Shown one piece after another: positions 25,507 to 38,820 of a stretch of 64,000 nt of DNA (position 1 is the first letter of the stretch; each line of letters opens with the position of its first letter). The notes under the pieces were generated by a model. That model was not told the origin of the DNA. It saw nothing but the letters and a program-made list of their open reading frames with translations, and made no database searches. Both the position numbers and the translations under genes were made by a program. This DNA comes from Eopsaltria australis. Taxonomy: Eukaryota > Chordata > Aves > Passeriformes > Petroicidae. Location: contig JAVTVJ010000372.1 in NCBI GenBank assembly GCA_034509425.1, positions 310,001-374,000 of the forward strand. The letters are read 5' to 3'.

Positions 25507-28500
25507 AATTTCCTTTCTAGTTTTCTGTTTTCCTTTAGTTTTCCCTTACATCTCTGAGTTGTTTCTTTAGACATATTGTTTCAGTCCAGCCCTTTTCTTT
25601 CTCAAATTTAGTTTTTGTTTCTATTGCATCTGAGCACAATTTCTTCTTTAACTTTTTGTGACAGAACAAGGTTTATAGCTGAAAATATAATTGTCATAAA
25701 GAACATAATGTCAGACCAGTTCCCTGCTCTCATTTTAGTGACCACATGGTCTCAAGTTTGTCTCAAAGGCCACCTTTGTTTCTACCATGGTGAGCTGAGG
25801 CACGCTCAGTTCCTTGATGAGGGATGGTGCCTACTGAGTAGAGGAAGATCTACAGACAATAAGACACATGAGGATGCTTCGGAGCTTTTAATCCATAAAA
25901 CTTAAGGTTTCTTACCTGCATCTTCACTGAAGCAGGATAATAACCTCTGAAGGCATACCTTTTTTTACAAACCAGCCCCCTGAAAATTTTGATTTCTCTT
26001 GCCCTAAGTATAGGGGCAGTGGCACATTTCAAAGCCCGGATTTCAAGAACTTCAAGGATGTGTGCAAAAAATACCTTTTTTTCCTTGCATCATTCCTAGA
26101 AATGGCAGAACTGTTTTGGCAGGAGCTTTCCAGAAAAGTACAGCCTGGGACAGCTACTTGGCATGGAAAACTTCAGTCAGAGCAGTTACAGTTTGGCACT
26201 ATTATAAGTAGACAAAATCAAAGTTTCATAATAGGAAGTATTAGGTAATTTTAATAATAGGCAGTTCTATCACCTATAAAACCTTTAAACATAAAAAAAT
26301 ATTATTTGTGTAAACAAATATCAAGAAAAGTCCTTTTAAAAAGTGTCCTAGTGAAACGAAAAGGAGTAAAAACAAACATACAAAAATGTGAAATATCACA
26401 TCCTGACTCTGAAAAATAAAGACACATATACTTCTCCACCTTAACACAGCATGTGTCTTGAGCTTTCTTCACCTTAGTCCAAAAACAGAAGAACAAAAAA
26501 CATTGCTTTAATCTGCCAGCAAATTTTTTTTAAAAAAGTAAATATTAAGTTAGAGTCCTTGAGCTTCTTTGCTTCCCTGTGTTAAAGTATGGCTAGTCTA
26601 GGGCCTAACTTCTGTCATTTTTCTGGCTCCTTTAATTTAGCTTAATGAATCTCCAAATAATGTATTTTCATTTTCTGTGTACTGCAATCTGATAGAGCCT
26701 CTTTATTCATCTCTCTCTCATTTTTCCATTTTGTCAATACCCAAAATATTGAAAAAATCTATTGCCCTTGCTTCCAGTCTCATGGGCCAGGACTTACTTC
26801 AAAACTTTAAAATGTCTTTCACTGACTTTTGAACAAATGTATTACAAAACATTGTCCTGGAATTAAATACACCAGTGATATTCAAGAAATATCAATTGGG
26901 AGTGCTTAAGACAGTTGAAAATCACATTTATTCAATATTTCCCACTTTTTAAAGTCAAAGAAGGTCTTATGACTGCCTAATCAGTCTTGCATAATGTTCT
27001 ATAAATCTTTCACAATAATTTCCGGATTATTCACATAATTTTTTTATTTGCTAGAGAACATGATTCAGAATCATATTCACTCTGGATGTAAAATCTTCAT
27101 GTAATGACAAATACACCTCATCTTTGGAACAGTGGATTTAGTCTTGAGAAACAGACAATCCAGCACCAGCCCTACATTGAAAGAAAACCCACAAAGTCTG
27201 TTCTCTTGTACTGAGGGCAGCAACGGATTGACTTGAATAAAAGTGATCACAGGATATGTGGACAGTTCAGAATTCATATCAAGCAGCAGAAAATCCCTGG
27301 GATAAAAAGAGTTATCTAAATTAAAGGGTTATATAGATATATATGATATAATATTACTAGTATATATTGCCCCTATTGTTTACCATAATCCTAGGCAGTA
27401 AACTCACAGGACCTTGCTGGTTTAAATAAAATGCAAGAATGAACTGACTGAAGGATACATTTTAATAGCCCTCTGTCAGAGAGAGTTAACACACTTGCAC
27501 TTCTAACAACAGCATTTTTATTAAATCTTTATTATGTTGTATTAAAAAAAGTCCCCTTAGCCCTCAGGTAGTTGGTCGATGCTGAGTTTTCAAATGAAAT
27601 ATTTATGAAGTTCTTTGTTTAGAAGTTTAATTGTATCTTTAAATGACTTTCATATGTTTATATGCTTTACCCTCCAATATAAATGCCATATGATGCTCTA
27701 TCATACTGTCCGGAGTAGTCATTATGCATTTCACCATCACAACTGTTACATAACAATAAGCAGAAAAAAAGGACAAAAGGATAACTAAGTTAAACCAGAT
27801 CTTATACATACTTATTTTCTTGGTAACACAGATTGTATCTCCAGAAAAATGTGTTCCTAATCATGTAACATAGCACAGTGCTGTAATACTTTCCATATTT
27901 AAACTTTTGGTCAATGTATAATACTATAAAAGATACTAAAATGTCCTCTGCACTGACCTTTCTGTCTCTCTGCCATGGGCAGAGGGAAGAAGACTCTTAT
28001 GAGAATGGGGCTAGAATGAGGAGACCTAAGGAGGACTCCTTAAATGAAATTCAGTTTTGCTTTTATAAAAACTCTGAAGACCTATCACTCCTGTGGTACA
28101 ATATTTGAGGAAAAGCATGGCTTAGAAGCTTTATTATCTTTCCAAGAAACGAATGACAAATTTTAAAACACTTTTCACATTTGTTAGCTAAAAGGACATT
28201 TTCTAAGCTGAAAGCATGGTGGAGATCTGTGTCACCTCATGTGAAAGCAGCGCTGCATTAAATCTGACTCCACTGTTTTCTACAATGCTCTTCAGGTGTG
28301 TTCTGTACAGCAGATTTTGGACATCTGGTACAGGCAGTCTCTACCATTAGTCTTCAAAAAGTCTAGGCCAGATAGGTGACATGATGGGAGACCCCAAATA
28401 AAGTTGTCCATAGTTTTACCCATGGAAGACATCCACCCATCCACCTGTGCAGCCCTTTTCTGACCCACAGCTAGGGAGTGAGATCATGAAACCAATTCAA

Positions 28501-31500
28501 TTTATTGCAAAAAGTTACACCATTCTCCATTCTTTGGGCAGGCTGGAGAGTCACCACAAGCTGAAAGCAAAACAAAGAAAAAGATATGAGAAAAATTCCA
28601 AGGAATGAAAGGAAATTGTAGATTCTTTACTTGGGATGCTTCCTTGTAGTTGCCAGAAAGGATGGGGAAGGATATGATATCTGTGGTTCATATTAACCAT
28701 ACATTACTATTATGTAATCACAGCTTTTAACACAGTGTTAGCTCACAGTGCTACTCGAGCACACTCTGCAGATTTCATATTTGTTGTTCAAGTGCTACAT
28801 CAAAACCCTTTGAGGAGAGTATCAGTTCTCAGCTCATGAAAGCCAGTCCTTTTCCAAAGCTGGCATAAGAACATCCCCTGTTGATTAAGAGGGCTGTCAG
28901 TGCATGACTGAGTAACGTGCCCTGTCTTTCTAAAATAGCAAATAATGCTTGCAAAATGTGTCCTCTTGATGACAACTTTCATTGTAACAAATGGCCCCTA
29001 AGCTCTGTCTTTTCCATATAAGGAACCTTGCCCAGTTATTATACTAACAGCCAACAACTCCTGAGAAATAATCTCACTTATTTTTTAAAGTAGAAACCAA
29101 TATTTTGCTATATAATACATTACAATGAACTCTGTGTGAAACAGGAAAAGCTCTGGAAAGTACCTGTGGGGACTACTGGTTTCAGAAGCTTTTTTTAAGC
29201 TGCTGCTAGTCTACAGAAAAGGCCACCTGCAAGAACTGACAATTTTGCAAGTTTTTGAAACTCCAGCAATCATGTACATAACTTTGAAGCCCTATGTGCT
29301 AACTGCACCACCTGAAAATTGATGGAACTCTTCTCATCAAAATGCCTATCTTGAAAAGACAAAGTTAAAGCAAGATATGATTAAACATGGTAACCTTTTA
29401 AGTCACATCAAAAAAACTAACTGCAAGGTTTTTCCAATATTTTAGTGCAAACATAATTTTAGGCTATAATTTTGCACCCAACTGACAATAGTATTTTTCC
29501 AATTTCAGTAACTAGTTAGTTAAATGTATCCCACATTAAAAAAAAATTTTTTTTTCCTATTTTGTTCTCATACAAAGGCTGGATTTTATTCTAGTCTCAT
29601 TGATATAATTCTATTTACTTCACAGTCGTTACTTATTAGCACCAATGGGAAGAGAAACAGAGCCATTAAATCGGTTTCCTCTTTTTTCCTTGATGCAACC
29701 TGATGTTTTTTGGTTTACCATGGACTGCTTACATGGTGAGAGAGACAGATTTGCTTGTGTTTTTAATAATGTGTTCTCTTCAGAGAGAGTCAATATTTGC
29801 CCTGCCCAGTTTGACTGGCTTCACTTTAAAAACTTTATTTTTGCTTAAAAAAATTTGGAGATGGTAAAGAACACATCCATTAGGACTTGCTGCCATTTGG
29901 GAAATGTGACTGAAAGGAAGGTCTGTTTTGTCCGAGGAATTATATTATTCAATTTCTTTTGTGAAGTGAGCAAGTTCTGCCCTAAAACTAAATAAAGCCC
30001 TTTACATCCACCAGAATGTCATCCAAGAACATGATGCTTAAAACCTGTCAACTCTCCATGTCAGACTTCATGACCCTTTCACCTCAATTTTTCCTTGGGC
30101 AGCTCTGCCCAGTAGTTGTTCCTTCTGCGTATTCATCCCTCTCTGATAGGTGTCACTCGACAGCAAGTGGTACCTCCTGCCTGTTTCTCTCCTGAATAAT
30201 CTTGGTATTTTCAGTACATCTCATAAGAACTTAATTCCACTTATTGTGCTGGACTTATTCTGCTTTCTGGAAAATGCTTACCAGAAGAGTACATGCTATT
30301 CCAGATAAGGTCTTATCGGAGAGCTGAATCAGGACAAATAGCCTATCTTTATGGAAGAACTGTTTTGGAAGTATTTCAATTGAAATTTAATGGAAATACC
30401 ATTAAGCTTTGTTTGGCTTTGTAAAAGGTGATACAAAATACTCTGAATCAGCGCAGCTGAAAAAATACAGTCCTCACTGATGCTCACTGAGAAAAGAATT
30501 TTCCCTTTTGAGAGGACTTGGTTAATTACTTTGCTTATTTGTGACCAAAATTGAAAAGAAAAGCAAAAAGCTCTGTCATTACTCATTATGTATGTAATTT
30601 ATCACAGAATACAGCTCTGTCCCTCTGCTTATTAAGCTCTCCCAAACATTCTTTTGTGTTCTGGCTTCTGAAAAAGCCTAAAGTAAAACTGATGCTGCCT
30701 AACTGAATTGCTGCAGTCTTCTGCAAACTTCACTGATGGTTTCTCACTGATACATCAAAGCTGATTTAGGATTTTAGATATTTAAGGGCCTGCATGGAAA
30801 AAAACAACTTGATCATTCATGCATCACATGAGTTACTCGCTTCTCTCTTATGAAAAAAAAGGTTTTTCACTTCTTATATTTTATTGTGCTCAGGCAGGAG
30901 TCTGCTGAGCCCTGCTGACCCCTCCAGTGCAACCTTCTGTTAGTGAAATAGATGAGCAAGGGTGCCACTCAAAAGCAGGGAGGACCACTTTGGTTTCTTT
31001 GTCCTTCTCTGACTGATCCCTCCTTTGAGGAGCTCTTGTGGGCATTTGGCAGTGCAGTTGCAGTACTTTGCTGTCCCAACCCTGTGTAGGTCTGTCAAAA
31101 AGATCTTGGTGGGTTGTGTTGATATTAACTCAAGAGATAAAGGCCAATTGTCCAGTGATCCTTGAAAAGCATTTGGAGGGAGTCAGCTCCAGCAGTTAGC
31201 CAGGAGTGATGGACAGGAACAGCCTGCAAGCATTTCTCAAAGGACAGATCAGTCAGGGAAGGAGTGTGCAGCTGTAAAGCAGGGAGGTGCTCTGTTATTT
31301 CTCTTGCTATTTTGCTTTTTTCTTCCGTTTAAATAAAGTAGATTATTATTCTTTTAAGTAAATCAGGCTCACCCATGTTAGTCCTTGGTTGAGCTCTGAG
31401 TGTTAAGTTGGAGCACTGTGCTGAAAAAAAGGCTGTGATTTTGAAAAAGTCTAAGGACTTTGGGCAGACAGAACTCAATTAAAGCAAGGATATTTTATGT

Positions 31501-31944
31501 TGGCACCTTCTGAGTGATTTTCACGGTGGTGTAGATGAAACAATCCAAGTTTGCAGAGAGATCTATTCAATAGCTGAACTACATTCCCATTTGCCTGCGT
31601 TGCTGCTTCTCCCATGTACTGCAGAGAACAAACCAAAGGGAAGGATCAGGCTGCCCAGCATCAGGTAATGCTCTTCACTCTCTTCCTTCTCCCTCTCTTT
31701 CTCCTGTGCCATTGCAAAAGTGAGAGGGAATATATTCCCAGCACCCCATCCCAGTTTTTGCCCATGGTAGATAGGAAACATGCAATGATAAATCGTGGGG
31801 TCACAGGCTGAGATCATGCCTGCAGACACATTCAAGCAGGTTTGTGGGCTTTCCTCACCTGGACAATCCCTAGCACCCAGGGAAGTTTTGCCACACCAAG
31901 CACAGCTCAGCCACACCAAGCTGCACCACTCTGTGTAAATTCAA
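25507..31944. other. AT-rich non-coding DNA, one LTR-like stretch suspected
   Basis: No frame over about 118 codons and no family similarity. An A9T9 palindrome lies at 29538. The stretch around 30880-31345 is less AT-rich and ends in AATAAA (31332-31337) followed by a T-rich region, which would suit a degraded LTR or 3' end, but no termini or partner were found. Confidence 0.5.
29538..29555. repeat. A9T9 perfect palindrome
   Basis: Nine A residues followed directly by nine T residues, a self-complementary 18-mer. Confidence 0.95.
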
Positions 31945-32775
31945 GGACACCAAGTGGAGAAGGACAGTTGATCTGCTGAAAGGTTGGAGGGCTCTGCAGA
32001 GGGATCTGAACAGGCTGGATCTATGGACCAATGGTTTGAGGTTAAACAAGACCAAGTGCCAGTCCTGCGCTTTGGCCACAACAACCCCTGCAGCACTACA
32101 GGCTGTGGAAGAAGTGGCTATAAAGCTGCCAGGTGGAAAAGGACCTGAGAGTGGTGGTTAAAGCAGCTGTACAATGTGTGCCCAAGTGGCCAAGAAGGCA
32201 AATGGCATCCTGGTCTGTATCAGAAATAGTGTGGTCAGCAGGACCAGGGAAATGATTCTCTCCCTGTACTTGGCACTGGTGAGGGGCATTTTGAGTGCTG
32301 TGTCCAGTTCTGGGTTCCTCACTTCAGGAAGGACACTGAACTGCTGGAGCAAGGCCAGAGAAGGGCAATGGAGATGGTGACGGGTCTGGAGCTCAAGTCT
32401 GATGAGGAGCAGTTGAGGAAGCTGAAGGTGTTTAGCCTGGAGAAAAGGAGGCTCAGAGGGAACCTTATTGCACTGTACAACTTCCTGAAGGAAGGCAGCA
32501 GTCTCCTTCTCCCAGGTAAGCAGCAACAGGATGAGAGGACATGACCTCAAGCTGTGCCAGGAGAGGTTTAGATTGGATGTTGGGAGGAATTTCTTCACTG
32601 TGGTTAGACATTGGCACAGGTTGCCCAGGAAGGTGGTGGAGTCACCATCCCTGGAAGTGCTTAATGAAAGGCTGGCGCTGGCCCTTAGTGCCATGGTTTA
32701 GTTGTGTTGGGTCAAAGGCTGGACTTGATGATCTCAGAGCTCTTTTCCAACCTAAGTGATTCTATGACTGTGTGA
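31945..32775 (+). mobile_element. CR1 LINE 3' fragment, plus strand (copy 2, different subfamily)
   Basis: This is a second 5'-truncated CR1. Diagnostic blocks include AAACAAGACCAAGTGCCAGT, a near match to the CR1 text for the segment just after the reverse transcriptase, then GAGAAGGGCAATGGAGATGG, TTAGCCTGGAGAAAAGGAGG, GGAATTTCTTCACTGTGG and GACTTGATGATCTCAGAG. It ends GTGATTCTATGACTG. The subfamily differs from copies 1 and 3, which have the ending CTAGTGGAAG. The longest open frame of the area, 178 codons on minus (32158-32694), is an antisense shadow of this copy. The 5' boundary is approximate. Confidence 0.92.
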
Positions 32776-33939
32776 CACATCACACCCATTGGAGCGTATT
32801 TCCTTAGGAAGAGTTTTGCATGAAGGATGCTGGAACCAGACAGTAGTGGTATCAGATATTGGTGAACTGCTATTAGTAGAAATAAATTACATGTAAACAT
32901 AGGTAGCTTGATTTTACAGTGCCTCTGCCTACTGTAAGAACTTTTTCTCAGTATAGGCACCACAGGCTCCCTCATGGGAGGTAACAGACAGCAAAAGGTA
33001 TTCCACTTCTAGGTTTTTAGCAAAATGGCAATGAACTTTCCTAGCTAAACCTTTCCCATCATTTTGGCAAGCCCCAAAGTCCTCTCCTGCCCCCAAAGCC
33101 CTAATCTTTTTATCTGGGGGAAAAAACCCAAGAAATAGAAAGGAAGAAGTTTTTTCTGATGGGCTTGTACAGTTAAAATCATAAACAGTAAAGAAATCTG
33201 CATACTAAGGTTCCAACAGAAACAGAGACTTGGCTGACTTCTGTAATCTGACTTCTGCATTAATTAAGTGTTTTGAATTTGATTAGAATAAACTAGCCAT
33301 CTCATTTGGTCCAGCTTGCCCCTTTCCAGACTTTTTAAAAACCATATACAAGATGATCCAGGATTCTAACTGGAGTAATGAGAAGGGAAAGAGGAGGATT
33401 GGGAGTTGAAGGCAGAAAGATAAGCAAGAAGCAGACAGAAAAATACAATTTTCATCTGTCTAGGATTTGGATTTGGATTGAATATCTGTTTTACCTTGTG
33501 AGACCCACACAGATGATATTCCAATATTAATCCTGAAATCACATATTTTATATATGTATTTTTTTATTGGACCATAATTATTTTCTGAAACTAAGAAACA
33601 TGAAATAAACATGGTAACAATTATTGGTGCTTTGTTCCTGCTTTTGTTGGATCCTGGAGAGGCACTTGACAGCTCAGACCAGGGCTACTTTGACAGTGTT
33701 TGAAGAACCCGTTGAGCCATAGGTTGATGTCAGCTGCACTAATCAGAGCTCTCTCAGTGGATAACTGCATTCATATGTTGCACTGCACTGCTCAGATGTG
33801 CGTGGCAAGCTCCACCCGTCCCACAGGCTACTCAACATCAGCTTTCTTTTCAAGACAATTTATCTTGAAACTGTTCAGCTGTGGTGTCACTAATTTTTCC
33901 TTTAAATAAGCCTTCACCAATTCCTGATAACACCCATAG
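32776..33939. other. Non-coding spacer between two CR1 copies
   Basis: AT-rich, with frames up to 87 codons and no recognisable similarity. Confidence 0.6.
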
Positions 33940-34767
33940 AAGTGTGACTGTCCAGATGCCACAGGGATGCCATCCAGGGAACCTGACAGGCTTGGGAGGA
34001 GGCCCAGTGCAAACCTCACACTCATCAAAGTCAAGAGCAAGGTCCTGCACATGGATCAGGGCAATCCCAAGTACAAATACAGCAAGGCTGAGAATGGATT
34101 GAAAGCAGCCCTGAGGAGAGGCTCTTTGGAGAGCTGATGGATGAGAGACACAAATGATACAGCAATGTGAGCTTGCAGCCCAGAAAGCCAAATGTCTCCT
34201 GCTGCACCAAAAGAAGAATTCTGGGAAGTGATTCTGCCCCTCTACTCTTCATTCCTGAGACCCTACCTGGAATACTGAGTCTAATTCTGGGGTGTCCAAC
34301 ATAGGAAGGACATGGACCTGAGGTAGCCTGTCCAGAAGAGGTGCTCAGAGGACTGGAGCATCTCTGCTATGAAGACAGGATAAGACAGTCAGGGCTGTTC
34401 AGTCTGGGGAAGAGAAGGCTCTCGGGAGATGTTATTGTGGCCTTCCAGTTCCTAAGGGGCTACAAGAGATGGAGGGACTTTTCACAATGGCATGAAGTGA
34501 TAGGACAAGGGGGAATGTGTTCAAATTGAAAAGAGTGTGGGTTTAGATTAGATAATAGAAAGAAATTCTTCACTAATAGGGTGGTGGACACTGAAAGAGA
34601 TTGCCCAGAGAAGCTGTGGATGCCCCATCCCTGGAAGTGTTCAAGGCCAGGTTGGATGAGGCTTTGAGCAACCTGGTCTAGTGGAAGATGTCCCTGCCCA
34701 TGGCCAGAGGCTGAAACTGAATGACCTTTAAGGTCCATTTCAACTCAAACTATTTTATGGTTCTATG
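33940..34767 (+). mobile_element. CR1 LINE 3' fragment, plus strand (copy 3)
   Basis: It begins near GGGATGCCATCCAGGGAACC, followed by AAGGTCCTGCACATGGATCA, GAATGGATTGAAAGCAGCCC and GCAGCCCAGAAAGCCAAATG, all recognisable CR1 blocks in the correct order. It ends in GGTCTAGTGGAAGATGTCCC and a decayed tail TTTTATGGTTCTATG. It belongs to the same branch as copy 1 and begins further upstream. The open frames in it are broken by stops and frameshifts. Confidence 0.93.
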
Positions 34768-34770
34768 CCT

Positions 34771-35756
34771 GCTTTATTCACTGTGAAACCTTGGAGAAGA
34801 GTTCATTGTTACACCACTGCAGCCTTGTAAGTAAAGCACAGGAGCAGAAGGAATAGACCTGGAATTCAGTTCCCCATTCAGCTACAAGGAGCCTGAATCC
34901 TCAGTTCCCATTTCCCAGCATGCTGAACTGCAGTTATGCACCAGTCTTTCTTTGTGCAAGCATGTGAGCATGTACACAGAGAGGGGAAGGGGAGAAGGTG
35001 TTGAAATCTGTTCTGTTACACAGCCAAGAATTCAAGATTCATGGGGCCAGACAGACACTTAACCAAGTCCATTGTGTAATCTGCTCGGTGACCCACAGTC
35101 CTGGGAAGTAGAAGCAGTAACTGCTGATTTGAATCCCCCATTTTCTCCCTTGACTTTGCATTTTAAGTGTAGCTGTGCCTGTTATGCTCCATGTTGGATT
35201 TAACATCACCTATGCACCAGGCAGCTCAGGTGCCACGTGTTGTTTTCTTGTGTAAAAGCTATACAGCCTTCGGAGGACGTGCTTTCAGAACATTCAGCTG
35301 CAGCAAAAGGTGCCTTAAAGCACATGCTGCAGCCAGACTGTAGACACTTTAAGCTTTTACCAGAATATTTTGGACCTTATAACAATCTCGGTTATTATTC
35401 TTGGATTTAGGTGTTTCACATCAGTTGTGTTCTGGGCAACTTTGTATTATTCTGGATCTCATCTTAGACATCCACAGATCTTTAGCTGCTGCTGTTAACT
35501 CCTGCGGCACACCAGTGCTTTAGGTTTTCTACTGACTTGAGCAGAGACATGTCTGAACAGAGTCCAGTAGTTTCATTACAGTGTCACTTAGGATATATGT
35601 GTTCCTGTTCAGGAATTTAAACATTGATAGAAAAATTGGGTATGTTGAAATATTTTGCTGTTCTTTTGATCATCTAGAATATTTTTCCAAGTGCTATATG
35701 TTGTTTGAAGAGCACTTTTATGCTAAAATTCACTTTTTGTTGTTTTTAAACCCAGC
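34771..35756. other. Non-coding DNA, nothing recognised
   Basis: Mixed composition, with no frame over 61 codons and no identifiable repeat between CR1 copy 3 and the LTR. Confidence 0.55.
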
Positions 35757-36321
35757 CTGCCACTAAGTACCATGCAGCTGCTCTCCCTCTGACCCTCCTG
35801 CATAGAGGTGAATCAGAAAGGGATAAAACCTGTGAGTTGAGAACAGTTTAATAACTGAAATAAAATATAATACAGCAATAACAAAAACAACAAATAATAA
35901 TTATAATTAAAAGAGAGACAATAAAAAGAGGGAGAGAAATAAAATGCAAGGGAATCAAGTGATGCTCAATACAATTTCTCTCCATACACTGACCAATGCC
36001 CAGCCCACCACCAAGTAGTGATTGGCAGTTCCCAGGCAACTCCCCCCAGTTTATGCACCAGGCATGATGTTCCTTGGTATGGAATATCCCTTTGGCCAGT
36101 TTGGGACAGCTGTTCTGGCCATGCTCCCTCTGACTTCTTGTGCATCTCCTCACTGGCAGAGCATGAGACGCTGAAAAGTTCTTTACTTCGGGTAAGCACT
36201 ACTTAGCAACAACTACAACATCAGTGTGTTGTCAACATTATTTTCATGCTAAATCCAAAAAACACAGCACTGAACGACCTAAGTGGAAAAAATTAACTCT
36301 ATCCCAGCCAAAACCAGGACA
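35757..36321 (-). mobile_element. Solo-LTR-like bird ERV LTR, minus strand (copy A)
   Basis: Read on the minus strand this matches a common bird endogenous-retrovirus LTR. It starts TGTCCTGGTTTTGGCTGGGA at 36321 and contains the block complementary to GGAATATCCCTTTGGCCAG (36081-36099), a TATA-like TGCATAAAC (complement of 36049-36057) and an ATTAAA poly-A signal (complement of 35847-35852). The orientation follows from the order TATA-like, then ATTAAA. No gag, pol or env lies on either side, so it is probably a solo LTR left by recombination between two LTRs. No target-site duplication was recognised, and the distal boundary near 35757 is approximate. The region between 35850 and 35950 has decayed into A-rich sequence. 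The exact class is not assigned. Confidence 0.8.
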
Positions 36322-38328
36322 CATTTTCAATGCAGAAGTGAAACAGAGAATCTGCAATTTCCATTTCAAATAAATGGTGTCAAAACCATTGCAGTGTGTA
36401 GTCAAAAATGGTCATTCAGTTGTATTAGGATCTTAGTCATGGAGCTTTATCACTTAAAGACTCATCTCACAGGAAGCAAAAGAAACCTGTAAGCAGGAGA
36501 AATAGAGTATGCTGAGCAGAAACTCATAGTAACATCTCTGTTGATTCACCAAGTTGCCACCTTGATCCCCTTATATACTGTTGTGATAGCAGCAGAAGAA
36601 ACAAGGCTCCTCCAAGGTGCTTGACTCAGTCGTATCTCTTTCTCCTCCATATGGACCTGGAGCTTGGAACCAAAGTCCATGGCCCCAGGAATTTCAAAGA
36701 GTAAATGCAGTTTAGCTTTTACCATGTCATTTGATAAAATATGTATATTTTTGTAACACCATGGCTATGACATGCCATGATCCTAACTACTCTCGTCCTG
36801 GCCCAAGGGCCACATATCAGCAAAGATACATTTTGCTCAGTGAGCCTTACTTGGGTATTTCTCACATGGAATTTTTTGTTTGCAAGACAAAGCTCACTAC
36901 TCCAGTTCTTTATTATCTGTATTAAGTTACTTGTCTTGTTGCTACACAATGAGGAAAATTGGTATCAGTCAGTTTTAAATGGATTGCTCTAAAACTGTAA
37001 CAGACCACAAAAATATTTCTGAACCTTCTGTTTATAGCAACTAACAGGAGTTTTGTTCCCACCCAGTATTTTCCATGATGTCTACAAAACACCATAAGTG
37101 AGAAAGCTCAAGTGCTGAAATCACTGTTTGCCATGATGACCAAAATTACTTTACAGTTTCCCTGTGCTTCCTCTTCCACCATAACTATTTGTTGTCTCTT
37201 GGCTTATAACCAGACTGTAAATTCCTCCAGGTTTCTTTTCCTTTGTTTTATACAACACTTAGCACTACAGGATCCCAAGGATCTGAAGCATTTCAGTAAT
37301 ATTGCAACTAATAATGAAATCGTTGGGGTTTATTCCAGTGTGGTTTAGTTGCAAATCTGTAAGGATGGGGAAAGAAAAGAATTACTTTTAGAGTTCATCT
37401 TTTCCACCTCCTTTCAATATTGTTCATCCAGTTCCTATTACTGGCATTGGCTTGACTGTGTGGTCAGTCCAGCAGTACAATTCCTCCAGCAAAGTTCTTT
37501 GCCTGCTGTACAAAGCTGAGCTCAAGAGGCATTGTTATCAGGAATGACATGGGATATGGTCCTCTAGTTATGTTTGTACATTTTTTTTTATTTATTTATT
37601 TAGTCAAGAATACCCACTCATAAAATTAACTCCAAGCCACTCCCAAAGATCCCCTTCAATACCAGAAGTGTGAGATTACACCTGCTGACTGAGAAGAAAG
37701 CATCCCCTAACTAGGAGCAGGTTTCCTCATGGAATACCAGAGAACAAGTTAAATTACTCCCTCTCTTCTACTACAATGGAAAAGTCTCAGTTCCAAGACT
37801 TCAAGTGGCCAATGCCTAGGAGGAGAGAATCTAGAAAAGTTTTAGATTACATCTGAGAAGGGAGAAAAGGCAGGTACAGCACTTATGCGCTATAACCTTG
37901 CCCCTCCCACTCTCCCACTGCTCATATTTGGCAGAAATATTATTGGGAAATGTATTTGGATTGGCTTCTGTGAATGAAAATGAGCAGAAAGCAGGGATGA
38001 TGTAATATTTTGGCAATTGGATGAAGAAAAAGGAAGATGTTTTGAAGTCACAATGAAGAAAGTAAAGACATAAATCAGAAGAGAATTTAAAAAATAAGAA
38101 AAAGAGCATCCATCGTGTGAATATAGACATTGGTGAGCAGGTGCTATTGCAGGTGCTGACAGGTGGGAAGAAAAGTGAATAGTCCAACTTTGGTTGGTCC
38201 TGCTGTGAGGATGAGATGTTTCACTGAATGTGTAAAAACCAAAGTGGGTCAAAGAGAGGAAGAGGGCCAAAGAAGAAGGCTCTGCAGTGCTACCTGGAGA
38301 GCCAGGAGGCAGAATAAGGGAAAGAAGT
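36322..38328. other. AT-rich non-coding DNA
   Basis: Frames up to 126 codons, the longest being T/C-rich minus-strand frames at 37831-38270 with no similarity. One (TTTA)n run is present and no transposon was recognised. Confidence 0.55.
37581..37603 (+). repeat. (TTTA)n microsatellite
   Basis: A T9 run followed by about three to four TTTA units. Confidence 0.9.
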
Positions 38329-38383
38329 GGGGGAAGGGGAAGGGGAAGGGGAAGGGGAAGGGGAAGGGGAAGGGGAAGGGGAA
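38329..38383 (+). repeat. (GGGGAA)n module with nine G-runs
   Basis: One G5 run and eight G4 runs, each separated by AA, spaced exactly six bases apart. This fits the G-quadruplex pattern several times over. Confidence 0.97.
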
Positions 38384-38430
38384 GGGAGGGAGGAAGGAAG
38401 AAAGGAAGGAAGGAAGGAAGGAAGGAAGGA
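38384..38430 (+). repeat. (GGAA)n module
   Basis: A run of GGAA/GGGA tetramers, about seven clean GGAA units at 38404-38430. Confidence 0.92.
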
Positions 38431-38690
38431 GAGGGAGAGAGAGGGAGAGGAGAGGAGGAGAGGAGAGGAGAGGAGGAGTGAGAGGGAGAGGAGAGAGGAG
38501 GGAGAGGAGAGGAGAGGAGAGAGAGAGGAGAGGGTGAGAGGGAGAGGAGAGGGAGAGGAGAGGAGAGGAGAGGAGAGGGAGAGGGAGAGTGAGAGGAGGA
38601 GGAGAGGAGGAGAGGGGAGAGGAGGAGGAGGGAGAGGGAGAGGGAGAGAGAGAGAGGGAGAGGGAGAGGAGAGGAGAGGGAGAGGAGAGG

Positions 38691-38785
38691 AGAGAAGAGA
38701 AGAGAAGAGAAGAGAAGAGAAGAGAAGAGAAGAGAAGAGAAGAGAAGAGAAGAGAAGAGAAGAGAAGAGAAGAGAAGAGAAGAGA
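38691..38785 (+). repeat. (AGAGA)19 pentamer array
   Basis: Nineteen perfect pentamers without interruption. Confidence 0.95.
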
Positions 38786-38820
38786 GGAGAAGAGAAGAGA
38801 GAGGAGAGGAGAGGAGAGGA

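Noticed and set aside
30001..30330. Possible old minus-strand CR1 (CCAGATAAGGTCTTATCGGA)
   Set aside because: One phrase recalls CR1 antisense sequence, but the flanking blocks do not follow the CR1 order, so it is not annotated.
32158..32694. 178-codon minus-strand frame
   Set aside because: It lies wholly antisense to a plus-strand CR1 fragment and matches no protein on its own strand.
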